This document shows positions 25,846 through 36,411 of a stretch of DNA of 64,000 nucleotides, piece by piece (the first letter of the stretch is position 1; the number at the start of each line of letters is the position of its first letter). Both the position numbers and the translations under genes were made by a program. Source of the DNA: Marinobacter excellens HL-55 (GTDB lineage: Bacteria > Pseudomonadota > Gammaproteobacteria > Pseudomonadales > Oleiphilaceae); assembly GCA_001314845.1 (NCBI GenBank), contig LJZQ01000008.1:1-64000 (forward strand), read 5' to 3'. The notes under the pieces are model-generated. The model had not been told where the DNA came from, ran no database searches, and was given only the letters and a program-made list of their open reading frames with translations.

Positions 25846-26478
25846 TCAGCTCTTCCGGGGCTCAAACACCTTGGCCGGATTGCCCACCACCGTAACCCCT
25901 GGTGGGACATCTTTGGTCACAACAGCGCCCATACCAACCAAAGTACCTTCACCCACCTCAATCAGCTGCCGAACTGAAGCACAAGCACCTATCCAAGCCA
26001 GCGAGCCAACCCCAGCCCCTCCGGCCAAAACCGCATTCGGGCTTACATGGGCAAAATCACCCAACCTGCAATCGTGCTCCACCACGGCTCCGGTATTCAC
26101 AATGCAACCCTCACCAACATCGGCACAGGCGTTGATAACAGCATTGGCAAAGATCACCGAACCGGCACCAACCACGGCATATTCACTCACCACCGCAGAA
26201 GGATGGACAATAGAAACCAGCCTGGCACCCGAGGCAGCTAACTCTTGCTGCTTCTGCTGACGAATCAGGTTATTACCTATGGCCACTACAAGTCCGGCAA
26301 AATCACCTAAACTCGCCCGCAAATCCGCTGTATCCCCAACAACTGCCCAAGGCCCATTCCTCGTCAGCTCCGGCCAGGCATCATCAAAAAAGACCACATC
26401 GTCCCACCCTGCAAGCCCAGCTGCATCAGCTACAACCTTACCGTGGCCGCTGGCACCCAGGATGGCAAGGCGCATCAA
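25846..26478 (-). CDS. pglD: PglD/NeuD-type sugar N-acetyltransferase
   Basis: Left-handed beta-helix acetyltransferase using acetyl-CoA, expected to acetylate the amino sugar made by the PglE-like enzyme. LGASGHGKVVADAA forms the N-terminal nucleotide-sugar binding fold. Hexapeptide repeats run from about residue 95 to 200, and VEHDCRLGDFAHVSP contains the catalytic histidine. 210 residues is a normal length. It overlaps pglC by 4 nt. Confidence 0.9.
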   Translation of the reverse strand: MMRLAILGASGHGKVVADAAGLAGWDDVVFFDDAWPELTRNGPWAVVGDTADLRASLGDFAGLVVAIGNNLIRQQKQQELAASGARLVSIVHPSAVVSEYAVVGAGSVIFANAVINACADVGEGCIVNTGAVVEHDCRLGDFAHVSPNAVLAGGAGVGSLAWIGACASVRQLIEVGEGTLVGMGAVVTKDVPPGVTVVGNPAKVFEPRKS

Positions 26479-27071
26479 TCTTTACTCCCGGTAAATCTGG
26501 ACATGGTTACTTCTCCATCCCCACTGATTCCATCCCGAACCAATACCCTTTTTACCGTTAAGAACAGAATCTTCAAATCCAGCCACAACGAACGGTTGTC
26601 CACGTACCACACATCCAACTGAAACTTATCTTCCCAGGAAATGGCATTACGACCATTTACCTGCGCCCAACCCGTTACACCAGGGCGAACCTCGTGGCGG
26701 CGATATTGCTTCTTTGAATACAGCGGCAAATATTCCACCAACAACGGCCGAGGGCCTACCAAACTCATGTCGCCTTTAAGAACGTTCCACAGCTCCGGCA
26801 ACTCATCCAGGCTGGTAGAACGCAGAAAACTGCCAAACGGCGTCATGCGCTGGTCATCTGGCAGTGGGTTGCCGTGTTTATCGGTGGCGTCCAGCATGGT
26901 GCGGAATTTCACCATCTCGAAGGGCTTACCATTAAGGCCGGGGCGGGTTTGGCGGAACAATACCGGTGAGCCGAGTTTGCGGCGGATCAGTAGAGCTACA
27001 ATCCCTATAACAGGCAGCAGAACTATCAGGGCGAAAACAGAGGCCAACACATCCAATACACGTTTAATCAC
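26475..27071 (-). CDS. pglC: PglC-type phosphoglycosyl transferase (initiating)
   Basis: Monotopic membrane enzyme that moves a sugar-1-phosphate from UDP-sugar to undecaprenyl phosphate, starting glycan assembly. KRVLDVLASVFALIVLLPVI is the re-entrant membrane helix. FRQTRPG, VKFRTM, the Asp-Glu pair in SLDELPELWNVLKGD, VGPRPLL and RPGVTGWAQVNGRN are all present. 198 residues is the small single-domain form. Four-base overlaps with the GT4 upstream and pglD downstream. It is the second initiating transferase in the window, beside WbpL. Confidence 0.93.
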   Translation of the reverse strand: MIKRVLDVLASVFALIVLLPVIGIVALLIRRKLGSPVLFRQTRPGLNGKPFEMVKFRTMLDATDKHGNPLPDDQRMTPFGSFLRSTSLDELPELWNVLKGDMSLVGPRPLLVEYLPLYSKKQYRRHEVRPGVTGWAQVNGRNAISWEDKFQLDVWYVDNRSLWLDLKILFLTVKRVLVRDGISGDGEVTMSRFTGSKD

Positions 27072-28192
27072 TTAACCCCCATCTCCCCCAACATAAACTC
27101 ATTCACCCGATGAACATCGTACTTCTGCTCCGCCACCTGTCGTGACCGCTGCCCCATCGTGCCCACCAACTCAGGCTTCTGAATGAAGCGAACCATAGCC
27201 GCTGCCAACTCATCCACGGCCTGCACAGGCACCAGAAACCCGTTATCGCCATCGGTCACGGTTTCCCGACAACCCGGTGCATCTGTGGTGATTACCGGGC
27301 GGCCCATGGCCATGGCTTCCAGGACGGTGCGGGGAGTGCCCTCACGGTAAGAAGGCAACACATACACATTGCAGTCCGCAATGGCCGGGCGCACATCCGC
27401 CAATTTGCCCATAAACTCAAGCGTGCCTGAATTCACCCATTCATCCAGTTCATACTGGCCAATGGCATCCGGGTTGTCATCTATCCACCCCACCAGGCGA
27501 AACACCGCATTCGGGTGATCAGCTTTCACCTTTTGAGCGGCCTGGGCGTATTCGCGAACACCTTTGTCACCCAACAAACGAGCAATCAGAAGAAACGACG
27601 GCTGCTGCGGTAACGGTGCCAAAGCATAACCTGTCACATCCACACCAGAGCCATTCACCACACAGGAAGGAATAACCGATGGCAATAACCTCAGTTGCCG
27701 GAACAGGGCCTCGTCATCTGGGTTCTGGAAAAACACTTTGCGACTTTTGGAAAGCCCGAACCGGTATAACCGCTGAATCAGCTTGCGCAGCAGGCCCCGC
27801 TTGCCAGAGGCCTCCCCAGTAAAGGCATAACCTAAGCCGGTAACCAATGCAAAGCGGTTGGGAACACCCGCCAGCCAGGCCGCCAGAGAGCCATAGATGA
27901 CCGGCTTGATGGTATACCCCAGCACATAATCCGCCTGAATTCGGCGCATTAACCGCCAAAGTTCACGCACCGTGCTCAAATCCGCTAACGGATTAGTTCC
28001 GGTGCGCTTCAAACCAATGTTATGCAGGGTAATACCCAGGGATTCCAACTCCGCGCGGATAGCAGGCACATCGTCCAAGTCCGGCGCAGCTACGTGCACA
28101 TCCAGCCCCTTTGCCACCAGAGCCTGTAACAAAGGGCCCCGGAACTTAATCAACGAATCGGGAAAACTCCCAATCAGCAAAAACGTTATCAA
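27068..28192 (-). CDS. PglA-like GT4 glycosyltransferase
   Basis: A GT-B fold enzyme of 374 residues, likely adding the second sugar (GalNAc-type in PglA) onto the diNAc-bacillosamine lipid. [29 protein letters not shown] and [20 protein letters not shown] (E-x7-E) are visible. It overlaps tviB by 4 nt and pglC by 4 nt. The second half of the fused GT at 11226-13430 is a paralogue. Confidence 0.88.
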   Translation of the reverse strand: MITFLLIGSFPDSLIKFRGPLLQALVAKGLDVHVAAPDLDDVPAIRAELESLGITLHNIGLKRTGTNPLADLSTVRELWRLMRRIQADYVLGYTIKPVIYGSLAAWLAGVPNRFALVTGLGYAFTGEASGKRGLLRKLIQRLYRFGLSKSRKVFFQNPDDEALFRQLRLLPSVIPSCVVNGSGVDVTGYALAPLPQQPSFLLIARLLGDKGVREYAQAAQKVKADHPNAVFRLVGWIDDNPDAIGQYELDEWVNSGTLEFMGKLADVRPAIADCNVYVLPSYREGTPRTVLEAMAMGRPVITTDAPGCRETVTDGDNGFLVPVQAVDELAAAMVRFIQKPELVGTMGQRSRQVAEQKYDVHRVNEFMLGEMGVK

Positions 28193-29451
28193 AGCCGCAA
28201 ATCCGCCTCACCCAAAGGCAAAACACCCTTCAGATCAAACAACACACCTCCCGCCTTCAGATAACCCCGCAGATCCCCCACACTCATGGCGACATACTCA
28301 TTATGTGGAACGGCCACAATCAAGCCATCATAGCTGCCTTTTTCCGGCGCATTGGTCAGGCTAAACCCGTATTCATGCTCAGCCTCGGCGTTGTCTGCCC
28401 AGCAGTCGGTAACATCTACCTGGCAGCCAAAATCCTGCAGCTCTTTCACCACATCAATCACACGCGTGTTGCGCAAGTCCGGACAGTTCTCTTTGAAGGT
28501 GAAACCCATTACCAGCACCCGAGCATTGGCGATGGTGTGGCCCGCTTTGATCATGGCCTTGACCAATTCCGACGCCACATAAGGCCCCATGCCATCGTTG
28601 GTACGGCGGCCAGCCAGGATGATTTCCGGGTGGTAGCCAATAGCCTGTGCTTTGTGAGTCAGGTAATACGGGTCGACACCAATACAGTGGCCCCCGACCA
28701 GGCCGGGTTTGAATGGCAGGAAGTTCCATTTAGTTCCGGCTGCAGCCAGCGCTTCGTGGGTATCAATACCGAGCCGAGCAAAGATCATCGCCAGCTCATT
28801 CATCAGCGCAATGTTCAGATCCCGCTGGGTGTTCTCTATCACTTTGGCGGCTTCCGCCACCTTGATAGAACTGGCTTTGTGAGTGCCGGCGGTGATGATA
28901 TCCGCGTACAGGGCATCCACCTCTTCAGCAATCGCCGGAGTTGAGCCAGAGGTCACTTTCATAATGGTGGTTACCCGGTGCTCCTTATCTCCGGGGTTGA
29001 TCCGCTCCGGGCTGTAACCGGCGTAAAAATCCTCGTTGAATTTAAGGCCAGACACCCGCTCCAGCACCGGCACGCATACTTCTTCCGTTGCACCGGGATA
29101 AACGGTCGACTCGTAAATCACAATATCGCCGGATTTGAGTACCTTACCTACGCTCTCACTGGCCTTAACTAACGGAGTGAGATCCGGCGTTTTGTAATCA
29201 TCAATCGGAGTGGGAACGGTAACGATGAAAACCGTGCAGTCCGCGATATCATCCAATGAATCGGTAAATGACAACTGAGCCGCGCCGGCCAGCTCATCAG
29301 CAGCCACCTCACGGGTAAAATCCTCACCCTGCGTCAGCTCGGCAATGCGGTTGGTGTTAATATCAAAACCCACAACTGGGCGCTTTTCGCCGAAGGCAAC
29401 GGCAAGGGGGAGGCCTACATAGCCCAGACCAATAACAGCAATGTTCTTCAT
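28189..29451 (-). CDS. tviB: TviB-type UDP-GlcNAc C6 dehydrogenase, copy 2
   Basis: NAD-dependent dehydrogenase of 420 residues, same architecture and length as copy 1 (6591-7853): [46 protein letters not shown]. It directly follows the tviC-like epimerase with zero spacing and overlaps the PglA-like gene by 4 nt, so this copy sits in the operon where a UDP-GlcNAcA/GalNAcA supply is expected. Divergence from copy 1 is spread along the whole gene, so the duplication is not recent. Confidence 0.94.
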   Translation of the reverse strand: MKNIAVIGLGYVGLPLAVAFGEKRPVVGFDINTNRIAELTQGEDFTREVAADELAGAAQLSFTDSLDDIADCTVFIVTVPTPIDDYKTPDLTPLVKASESVGKVLKSGDIVIYESTVYPGATEEVCVPVLERVSGLKFNEDFYAGYSPERINPGDKEHRVTTIMKVTSGSTPAIAEEVDALYADIITAGTHKASSIKVAEAAKVIENTQRDLNIALMNELAMIFARLGIDTHEALAAAGTKWNFLPFKPGLVGGHCIGVDPYYLTHKAQAIGYHPEIILAGRRTNDGMGPYVASELVKAMIKAGHTIANARVLVMGFTFKENCPDLRNTRVIDVVKELQDFGCQVDVTDCWADNAEAEHEYGFSLTNAPEKGSYDGLIVAVPHNEYVAMSVGDLRGYLKAGGVLFDLKGVLPLGEADLRL

Positions 29452-30468
29452 TTAATTCTCCAAATACCAAGGCATCGCCTTAGCAATCCCCTCACGAATC
29501 CGATACTCCGGCGCATAACCCAGCTTACTCGCTGCCTTACCAATATCCGCCTGAGAATGCCGAACATCCCCCGGCCGGAAATCCCGGTACACCGGCTTTT
29601 TGTCATACACCACGCCATTCTCGGCCAAAGCACTCTTCAGCGCAGCGAACAGATCATTCAACGTGGTGCGGTCACCCACCGCCACGTTGTAAACGTCATT
29701 CTTGGCCGAATCTTCCGCCGTGGCCGCAAGCAGGTTGGCCTGCACCGCGTTCTCGATAAAACAGAAGTCCCGGCTGGTATCTCCATCACCGTTAATGAAA
29801 ACGTCCTCACCGCGCACCATAGCTGCTGTCCATTTTGGGATGACTGCCGCATAGGCACCGTTCGGATCCTGCCTTTTGCCAAACACATTGAAGTAACGCA
29901 GTCCAATGGCTTTGAACCCATAGCTACGGGCAAACACATCGGCGTACAGTTCATTCACATACTTGGTAACCGCGTACGGCGATAGTGGCTTGCCTATATT
30001 GTCTTCCACCTTCGGCAACGCCGGGTGGTCGCCATAGGTAGAGCTGGACGCCGCATAGGTGAAACTCTTTACCCCCGCATCCCGCGCTGCCACCAGCATA
30101 TTCAGAAAACCGGTAATGTTGGCCGCGTTGGTAGTAATGGGATCATTCAAAGACCGGGGCACCGAACCGAGTGCGGCCTGGTGCAACACGTAGTCCACAC
30201 CCTCACAGGCCCGGGCACAATCTTCGGGATTTCGGATATCGCCTTTGATGAAGGTGAAGCGGGACCATTGCGCTGGCGACACCAGAGAATGAACTTCATC
30301 CAGATTGCTTTGGTGCCCGGTGGCAAAGTTGTCCAGTCCGATTACGCGTTGGTTTAGTTTTAGGAGGTGCTCAAGGAGGTTGGAGCCTATGAAGCCGGCG
30401 ACGCCGGTGATTAGCCAGCAACCCTGGTCTGGCAACAATGAATTCGTTAAATCCAGATATCGCGACAT
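29452..30468 (-). CDS. tviC: TviC/WbpP-type UDP-N-acetylglucosamine C4 epimerase
   Basis: SDR epimerase interconverting UDP-GlcNAc and UDP-GalNAc or their uronic acids, partner of Tvi[20 protein letters not shown] binds [13 protein letters not shown] and [11 protein letters not shown] give the Ser and YxxxK motifs; [12 protein letters not shown] is typical of WbpP/TviC. 338 residues. It is the first gene of the better-spaced, higher-GC operon after the AT-rich block, with 76 bp to the GT4 upstream. Confidence 0.92.
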   Translation of the reverse strand: MSRYLDLTNSLLPDQGCWLITGVAGFIGSNLLEHLLKLNQRVIGLDNFATGHQSNLDEVHSLVSPAQWSRFTFIKGDIRNPEDCARACEGVDYVLHQAALGSVPRSLNDPITTNAANITGFLNMLVAARDAGVKSFTYAASSSTYGDHPALPKVEDNIGKPLSPYAVTKYVNELYADVFARSYGFKAIGLRYFNVFGKRQDPNGAYAAVIPKWTAAMVRGEDVFINGDGDTSRDFCFIENAVQANLLAATAEDSAKNDVYNVAVGDRTTLNDLFAALKSALAENGVVYDKKPVYRDFRPGDVRHSQADIGKAASKLGYAPEYRIREGIAKAMPWYLEN

Positions 30469-30544
30469 ACTTTCATCCTAAAAATTGAACCCTAAAACAG
30501 GTAAGACAACCTTAAAAGGTAGCCGATACAGTGATGCACGAAAT

Positions 30545-31732
30545 TTACTGAATGGTTTTAAAAGCTTTGGTGTAGAAATCGACTCTACGTCTGCTTAAAA
30601 CACCATCTGTATAGTTCTTAGCTATTTCGTAGTTTTTCCGTGCCATAAAAATCTGAAGGTCGGCATCACTCAAAACCTTTCGAAGATCCCGGCTTAACTT
30701 TTCTACATCCCCAGGCTGATGCAGAAACTCTTGATCAATGAGCTCGGGAATCCCACCTGCAGAAGAAGCTAATACCGGGCAACCCCGACTCATTGCTTCG
30801 ATAGTTGCCCTCGGCAACCCTTCCAGAAGAGACGGTTGTAAAAACACATCTAAATCGTCTAGAAACCTTAAAACTTCATGGCCGGATGACAATTGACCGA
30901 CCAATCTAACGTTTTCGTGCATCCCATGATCGTCAATCAAACCCTTAACATAATCGGGGGCTCCGCCGCCTGCCAACAGTAATTCAAATTCAATACCAGG
31001 ATCACTTTGCTTCAATTTTTGCAGGGCTTTAATTGCTACACTGAAACCTTTGTACTTAACACCAACATTCGAGAGCATACCAATTTTTAGCTTTCTAGCC
31101 GGCGAGTCAATATTGATCCTACGCAAACGTACTTCTAAGACCGACGAATCAACCTCGCCAATGTGGACATTAGAGGCATTCTCTGTGATCTCGCCAGGGA
31201 AGGGATACTTTTCCTGAAGAAAGTGTTTCGTAACGTAGAGTGCCGCTGTCGAGTCTCTAACAATTCTACGCATCTTGAGAAACTTGATCGGCGCCAAAAC
31301 CTTGCCTGCAAGATTTCCGTAATGCCACATACTATCCCATGCGCAACCCACTACTTCTGTAATGTAGGGTTTTCTCAGATCGACGCAAACGGCGTGCGCA
31401 TAGGCACCAAGAGATGATGGTACACGGATAACAACAACATCGACCTCCTTTATTTGTTCACGTAGCTTTTCTTTTATTTCTGATGAGTATCGATAATAGT
31501 CAAAACCACCCTTCACCCTGTATAGCAAGTCAAAAACAACACCGTCGCTAGATGATTCGACCAAACCACCCTCAAGCTCGGTCAAAACAAAACCTCGAGC
31601 AACTACGCGAACCTCATCTATCATGCCAGTATTAAAATACCGAGACCAAGAATCTGACCTTAGGCCACCTGGTGAATAATTTTTACTTCCATAAACTCTA
31701 AAAACGTGGTCATGAACAAACAGCATCCTCAT
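30545..31732 (-). CDS. GT4 glycosyltransferase
   Basis: A GT-B enzyme of 395 residues. The donor domain contains LSNVGVKYKGFSVAIKAL, ELLLAGGG and LEGLPRATIEAMSRGCPVLAS (E-x7-E). The N terminus MRMLFVHDHVF is typical. It overlaps the acetyltransferase by ATGA. Codon use is AT-rich compared with tviC. Linkage unknown. Confidence 0.86.
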   Translation of the reverse strand: MRMLFVHDHVFRVYGSKNYSPGGLRSDSWSRYFNTGMIDEVRVVARGFVLTELEGGLVESSSDGVVFDLLYRVKGGFDYYRYSSEIKEKLREQIKEVDVVVIRVPSSLGAYAHAVCVDLRKPYITEVVGCAWDSMWHYGNLAGKVLAPIKFLKMRRIVRDSTAALYVTKHFLQEKYPFPGEITENASNVHIGEVDSSVLEVRLRRINIDSPARKLKIGMLSNVGVKYKGFSVAIKALQKLKQSDPGIEFELLLAGGGAPDYVKGLIDDHGMHENVRLVGQLSSGHEVLRFLDDLDVFLQPSLLEGLPRATIEAMSRGCPVLASSAGGIPELIDQEFLHQPGDVEKLSRDLRKVLSDADLQIFMARKNYEIAKNYTDGVLSRRRVDFYTKAFKTIQ

Positions 31733-32304
31733 ATGCGTTTCAACACCCTGGCAGGAACGCCCCCAATTACAACATTTGACTCAAATTCATCAGTAACAAC
31801 CGCACCTGCTGCAACGACAGACCTACTCTTAACAGTAACACCGGAAAGTATCCTTGCTCCGCAGCCTATCCAAACATCGTCAAAAATAGTAACACGACCC
31901 AATTCTACAGCATTATACTTAATCGGAGTGTCTGAGTTTATCCATGTATGGTTAGAGGTTAATATACTCGAATTATGTGCTATTGAAATATTACTTCCGA
32001 TTATCAATCCGCCATACGCATCAAAGTAGCAATTGTCATGAATACTAACATTATCTCCAATATTTAGTTTATGCCAGTTAAGTATACGAACATTAGTGCC
32101 GACTCGTACGTTTTTACCAACGCTTCCACACAAACACTTAAGAATCACATAGCGAATTCCAATAAACGGAAACTGACTAAACCTTGAAAAAAAATCCCAA
32201 AAAAAGATCAAAACAGATTTTGGCAGAATTTTAAAAATCAAACATAAAATGTTCAAAACTGAGGCATATCTTAGAAAAAGATCCCGACCGCTACTCATAA
32301 ACAC
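31729..32304 (-). CDS. Hexapeptide-repeat O-acetyltransferase
   Basis: 191 residues. A hydrophobic N-terminal region (about 10-55) is followed by a left-handed beta helix (VGTNVRILNWHKLNIGDNVS, IGSNISIAHNSS, FDDVWIGCGARILSGV, VAAGAVVTDEF). This is the WcaF/NodL-like form that acetylates sugar hydroxyls; the His in SNHTW could be catalytic. Start either GTG 32304 or ATG 32298. Strongly AT-rich. A 235-bp non-coding AT-rich gap lies upstream. Confidence 0.82.
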   Translation of the reverse strand: MFMSSGRDLFLRYASVLNILCLIFKILPKSVLIFFWDFFSRFSQFPFIGIRYVILKCLCGSVGKNVRVGTNVRILNWHKLNIGDNVSIHDNCYFDAYGGLIIGSNISIAHNSSILTSNHTWINSDTPIKYNAVELGRVTIFDDVWIGCGARILSGVTVKSRSVVAAGAVVTDEFESNVVIGGVPARVLKRI

Positions 32305-32539
32305 TAAGCTCCGAACACTTAATTATCAAATGCGACACAAAAACTACGATTGCAATACAAAAGCACTTAACTGTCACAGACAATTACCATTAGATAGATT
32401 TGTTTCAATTTAGAAAACTGGGGAAGTAAATCGTGATAGGCACTAATTTACTCTATACCGGTAGCTTCTATAATATAAAAAAATAAAACCTATAGGTTGG
32501 AGCTCTTTAGACTATAATTTTCCAAACTACTTCACGATT

Positions 32540-33625
32540 TTATTTACTGAAATCCGACAACCGATATCCAAGTGAATTCACGACTGCTTTCGCTCTAGAA
32601 TCCCAAGTATATTCAGACTTGAACTTTAAGTGCGCATTTTCTGAGCAGTAATGTCTTAAGCTTTCATTACTCAGTAAGGAGTTTATAGCTGAAACCCACT
32701 GATCAAGAGATCCAGAATCGCAGAGTAAAGCATCAACACCATCCGAAAGCACCTCCTTAAAAACCGGAAGATCCGTACAAACAATCGCTTTCTTTGTTGC
32801 CATATACTCAAACAATTTCATTGGCGAAGTCCACTTTCCAATATTTCCTTTTCCTATAAATACGTCAGGATAATTAGGCAACAAAGCAATCTTAAAAGCT
32901 CCATAACAGCTATCGATATTTGCTGGATCAATGAACCCGAGAAACTCAACGTTGTTATGCTTAATCAACTTCCTGTAATGATCGATTTCAAATGGTTCCC
33001 CCCCAAACACCACATAGCTGACGTTAGGCATCCTATTCGCCAGCTCAACAACTCGCTCCACTCCTTTCCCTCTCTTAAAGCTTCCAACATACCCGACATC
33101 ATAAACTTCGTTTTGATCAGTGACCCTAATACAATTTGCAGCATCGTGGTGTACAGAGATCCGGGAATCGGAAAATTCATAACTAGCTACAAGGTCATTT
33201 TTTAGCTCCTCAGATATACAAACTATAGAAACAGAACGACTCTTTGCCAAAAATCTCATAACTCTTACAAGTAATCTATTTAGGCTTCTCTCCGGTAATG
33301 CATGAAACTCGAAAACAAAATAGCCTCTGAAGAAAAACAATAGAAATATAGACGCATACCATCTAGTATACACAACATCGACACTATTCAATTTAAAAAA
33401 ACATGATAGTAATTGACCGAACGCTCCCCATCGTGAAGTCAGGAAGTAGCTAGGATTTTTCCCTCCATAAATTTTTTCAATCTCAGGTTTTGTGCTAAGA
33501 AATCGTCCAGAAAAAACAACTTGCGAATATTTTGACAGCGATGCCGTCATATTGTAGGCATGAACTGAACTGGCGCTTTGAGAAGGAAGTACACAAGCAG
33601 CGCAATATAAAACCTTAAGTGTCAC
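32540..33625 (-). CDS. GT4-like glycosyltransferase
   Basis: 361 residues with a GT-B outline. VGYSFKRG-like motif VGYVGSFKRGKGVERVVEL, YVVFGGEPFE, and the donor-domain end SPMKLFEYMATKKAIVCTD are visible. It overlaps the polymerase gene upstream by 11 nt. AT-rich, as are its neighbours. Specificity unknown. Confidence 0.8.
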   Translation of the reverse strand: MTLKVLYCAACVLPSQSASSVHAYNMTASLSKYSQVVFSGRFLSTKPEIEKIYGGKNPSYFLTSRWGAFGQLLSCFFKLNSVDVVYTRWYASIFLLFFFRGYFVFEFHALPERSLNRLLVRVMRFLAKSRSVSIVCISEELKNDLVASYEFSDSRISVHHDAANCIRVTDQNEVYDVGYVGSFKRGKGVERVVELANRMPNVSYVVFGGEPFEIDHYRKLIKHNNVEFLGFIDPANIDSCYGAFKIALLPNYPDVFIGKGNIGKWTSPMKLFEYMATKKAIVCTDLPVFKEVLSDGVDALLCDSGSLDQWVSAINSLLSNESLRHYCSENAHLKFKSEYTWDSRAKAVVNSLGYRLSDFSK

Positions 33626-34832
33626 GACGCTGTCCTTTATCTAATAGAATAGATGCAGAAACCAACATGAAAAGCACAAGAAATGTACCACGACTAGCCA
33701 GATGCAACTCCTTAAAATTCATAAGCAGAATTGCTACGTACAATAGGATTGCTAAAGCTGAGACTACACTGCTATTCTTTGTATGAAGATACGTTAAAAA
33801 AAATAAGAAACCAAAAACCATAACGGATGTAGTAATCAGCCCGTAGCCATACACCAATCTAACGTATCCTATATCAGATTTAACGTAGGGAAGATTTTCA
33901 TTTCTGCCTAAATTTAACTCTCCAAAGAGCAAACCTAGCTCATCATCTGGGAAGCTCCACATACTCCCGATCGCCCTTGCCGTGTGGTTTACTTCACCTG
34001 AAAAAAAACCCTGAGTAAGCCAGGCAAAATTTTGGCTATCTTTAACTACCTCACCAACACCGGAATAGAAGATAATCGGCGCCAAAATAAATAGAAATAC
34101 AACCAAAACCGGGACAAATTTTCGAATAAAAACAAGGCTGTTAGACTCTTTAATAGTGCATAAAAAAAGAAATATCATTATAAATACAGCACTGAAATAC
34201 AACCCTGTTCTACCCATTAAAACTATAGCCAAGAAAATAACCAAAGACTGAAAAACATAAAAATAGTTCTTCTCTTTTAGAAATAGAAAAAGAGAAATGA
34301 AGAACACAAAAGAGAACGTAAAAGATGCAGAAGCCCCTCCGCCAATACTAATGTCAAAAATTCGATGGCCAGTTTCTATCCAATTTAACTGTGAATCATA
34401 ATCTAAGATTAAAGAGGCAATTAAAGCCAACTCCGAAGATGAGAAAAAAACTATAACAAAAGCCGAATTCACAGTGGTAGATAGTACTACCGCCTTCAAA
34501 AGGTCAGACCAATCTAGGCCGTTAGATCTGAATAGCCGAGCAATAAAGAAAGCTGAAAAAAAGTAAATCAGCAACCTCAAAAACATTATATAAACTTCGG
34601 GATCAGAATGACCAAATCCGGCTTCGGACAGGAGATAATAGAAAATAAAAAAAGCCAGAAGAATCAGGGATGAAAAAATCAGAGTTGAATTAAATTTATA
34701 TTTTACTAGGAGCGACAGCAACCCAATTATTACAACCGCAAAATTAGACATCATCATAACATCTAACCAAATAGTGCGCGGCCCATATAAACAAAAAAAC
34801 ACTAGAAGATAACTTCCAATTTTTCTTTTCAC
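33615..34832 (-). CDS. wzy: Wzy-like O-antigen/capsule polymerase
   Basis: 405 residues, about eleven hydrophobic segments, one larger periplasmic loop near residues 265-320 (FFSGEVNHTARAIGS, LLFGELNLGRN), which is the usual Wzy layout. Sequence is poorly conserved in this class, so the call rests on topology and context. AT-rich. It is one of two polymerase candidates; the other is the EpsG type at 13427-14398. A 214-bp gap separates it from the GT2 gene upstream. Confidence 0.8.
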   Translation of the reverse strand: MKRKIGSYLLVFFCLYGPRTIWLDVMMMSNFAVVIIGLLSLLVKYKFNSTLIFSSLILLAFFIFYYLLSEAGFGHSDPEVYIMFLRLLIYFFSAFFIARLFRSNGLDWSDLLKAVVLSTTVNSAFVIVFFSSSELALIASLILDYDSQLNWIETGHRIFDISIGGGASASFTFSFVFFISLFLFLKEKNYFYVFQSLVIFLAIVLMGRTGLYFSAVFIMIFLFLCTIKESNSLVFIRKFVPVLVVFLFILAPIIFYSGVGEVVKDSQNFAWLTQGFFSGEVNHTARAIGSMWSFPDDELGLLFGELNLGRNENLPYVKSDIGYVRLVYGYGLITTSVMVFGFLFFLTYLHTKNSSVVSALAILLYVAILLMNFKELHLASRGTFLVLFMLVSASILLDKGQRRDT

Positions 34833-35046
34833 AACTAGCTAGCAGCACCCTCTCGTTAATTATATGTAGATTTAGTATTCATTAAACTGTCGGCGCTCCG
34901 ACTTTAAATCGAGCCTTACAGTTTATTATTCAGACCAGAACTAAAACCCATAATATATTCAAAAATGCAACACCATACTTTATTGAAGTACCAACTAACT
35001 AGCGCAATCCGGACTAACTCCATATCCTTCTCAAAGCAAGGTATAA

Positions 35047-35991
35047 CTAAGCTTTAGAAAATAAGCGATACATCTTAGGTGCTAGTACCCCAAAAAAGAC
35101 TTTTGTTCGCACTGAACTTGATTTAAGCATCAAAACAATAATGCGCCCCCAGTCCATCTTTTTTTTTGCATCAATATAAGTGGTCCAATCGTCTGACATC
35201 AGTGTTCTTGCCAGGCGGACCGATAACCATGCTCTCTCAGATAAAGTCATTTTGTCCCAATGTTCAATCTTTACTTTAATCGTACCAGAATAACTATCCG
35301 ATAGATTGTTCAGGCTTGCCTTATCATCATTTACTTGGTCCGAACTTTCATAGAAATAGCCTATTTCAGGAATTCTACCTACGCGGACCCCAGAAAGCAT
35401 AAGTCTTAAATAAAGATTTACGTCTTCCCCACGCCTCAACGACAGGTCATAAAAAACGCCGGTTCTCAACAACTCATTCTTTTTTATGAATGGTTTTAGA
35501 ACACCATAATTTCTCTTAAAAACACCACAGGTTCCCTGAAGCATTTCAATTAATTTAATCTCTTCGTTCACGTTATTCCAATGAGGCCAATAGGGGCGCT
35601 TGAACCCTGTAACTTCAGCTAAATCGCATATATTATCAAAAACAATGCCGCAGTCATTATTTTCAATGAAATCATAGAAGTTTTCTAGCCGTTTCTCGGA
35701 AAACTCATCATCTGAGTCCAATATAGCGACCCAATCACCAGAAGACGCATTGATCCCAGCATTTCTTGCTGCAGACGGCCCACCATTTTCATCTAATTTA
35801 ATTGCTCTTATTCGCTTATCAGAATCGGCCATTCTTCGCGCTAGTTCATAGGTACCATCTGGCGAATTATCGTCTACTATGATCGCTTCCCAACTCCCAC
35901 TCGTTTGCGCTTTCAAGCTATCTATCGCTCTATTAAGAGTTTTCTCAGCGCGATAGGCTGCAATTATCACAGATACCAGTTTTTTTTCCAT
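35047..35991 (-). CDS. GT2 family glycosyltransferase
   Basis: GT-A fold inverting glycosyltransferase, 314 residues. VSVIIAAYRAEKTLNRAIDS, IIVDDNSPDGTYE, ARNAGI and the metal-binding AILDSDDEF (DxD) are in order. The C-terminal part is helical with basic residues for membrane contact. AT-rich. It is flanked by long non-coding gaps (214 and 420 bp), unlike the overlapping genes elsewhere, so it may have its own promoter. Confidence 0.88.
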   Translation of the reverse strand: MEKKLVSVIIAAYRAEKTLNRAIDSLKAQTSGSWEAIIVDDNSPDGTYELARRMADSDKRIRAIKLDENGGPSAARNAGINASSGDWVAILDSDDEFSEKRLENFYDFIENNDCGIVFDNICDLAEVTGFKRPYWPHWNNVNEEIKLIEMLQGTCGVFKRNYGVLKPFIKKNELLRTGVFYDLSLRRGEDVNLYLRLMLSGVRVGRIPEIGYFYESSDQVNDDKASLNNLSDSYSGTIKVKIEHWDKMTLSERAWLSVRLARTLMSDDWTTYIDAKKKMDWGRIIVLMLKSSSVRTKVFFGVLAPKMYRLFSKA

Positions 35992-36411
35992 ACTAATAGC
36001 GACACCAGGCTTGGTATACCATTGATCAAACTTAATATTAAAGAGTCTGTTTATAATTTGTTTAGACCAATTCCCTTACAGGGGCATATAACTAACTTAA
36101 CTTTTTAAAATCCAGAAAAGCATCAAATAAACACATTCTTAATGTAGAGAGCAAAATCTGGCACTATTAACTTTCTATTAGAGTCTACATAGCATAACAA
36201 CTATTTACCCTATTTACTTTTTACCCCAAATCTTTGATAGGCTAACCAAACATAGCCAGCGCCTGCCCTTGACCATAAATCTGCACATTAAGCGTCGACT
36301 AAAACTCTTCAATATTCAGCAAATTATATAACGGGATTTATCTTGACCAATTTATTGGAAAACATAATTCTTTACTTTAACTGCAACCACAAAAGTGCCA
36401 ATATAATTCAC
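35992..36411. other. 420-bp AT-rich non-coding gap
   Basis: No ORF longer than a few dozen codons with a plausible start, no tRNA-like fold and no clear terminator were seen. The stretch is very AT-rich and has stops in all frames. It could hold the promoter of the GT2-Wzy transcript or the remains of a deleted gene. Confidence 0.5.
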
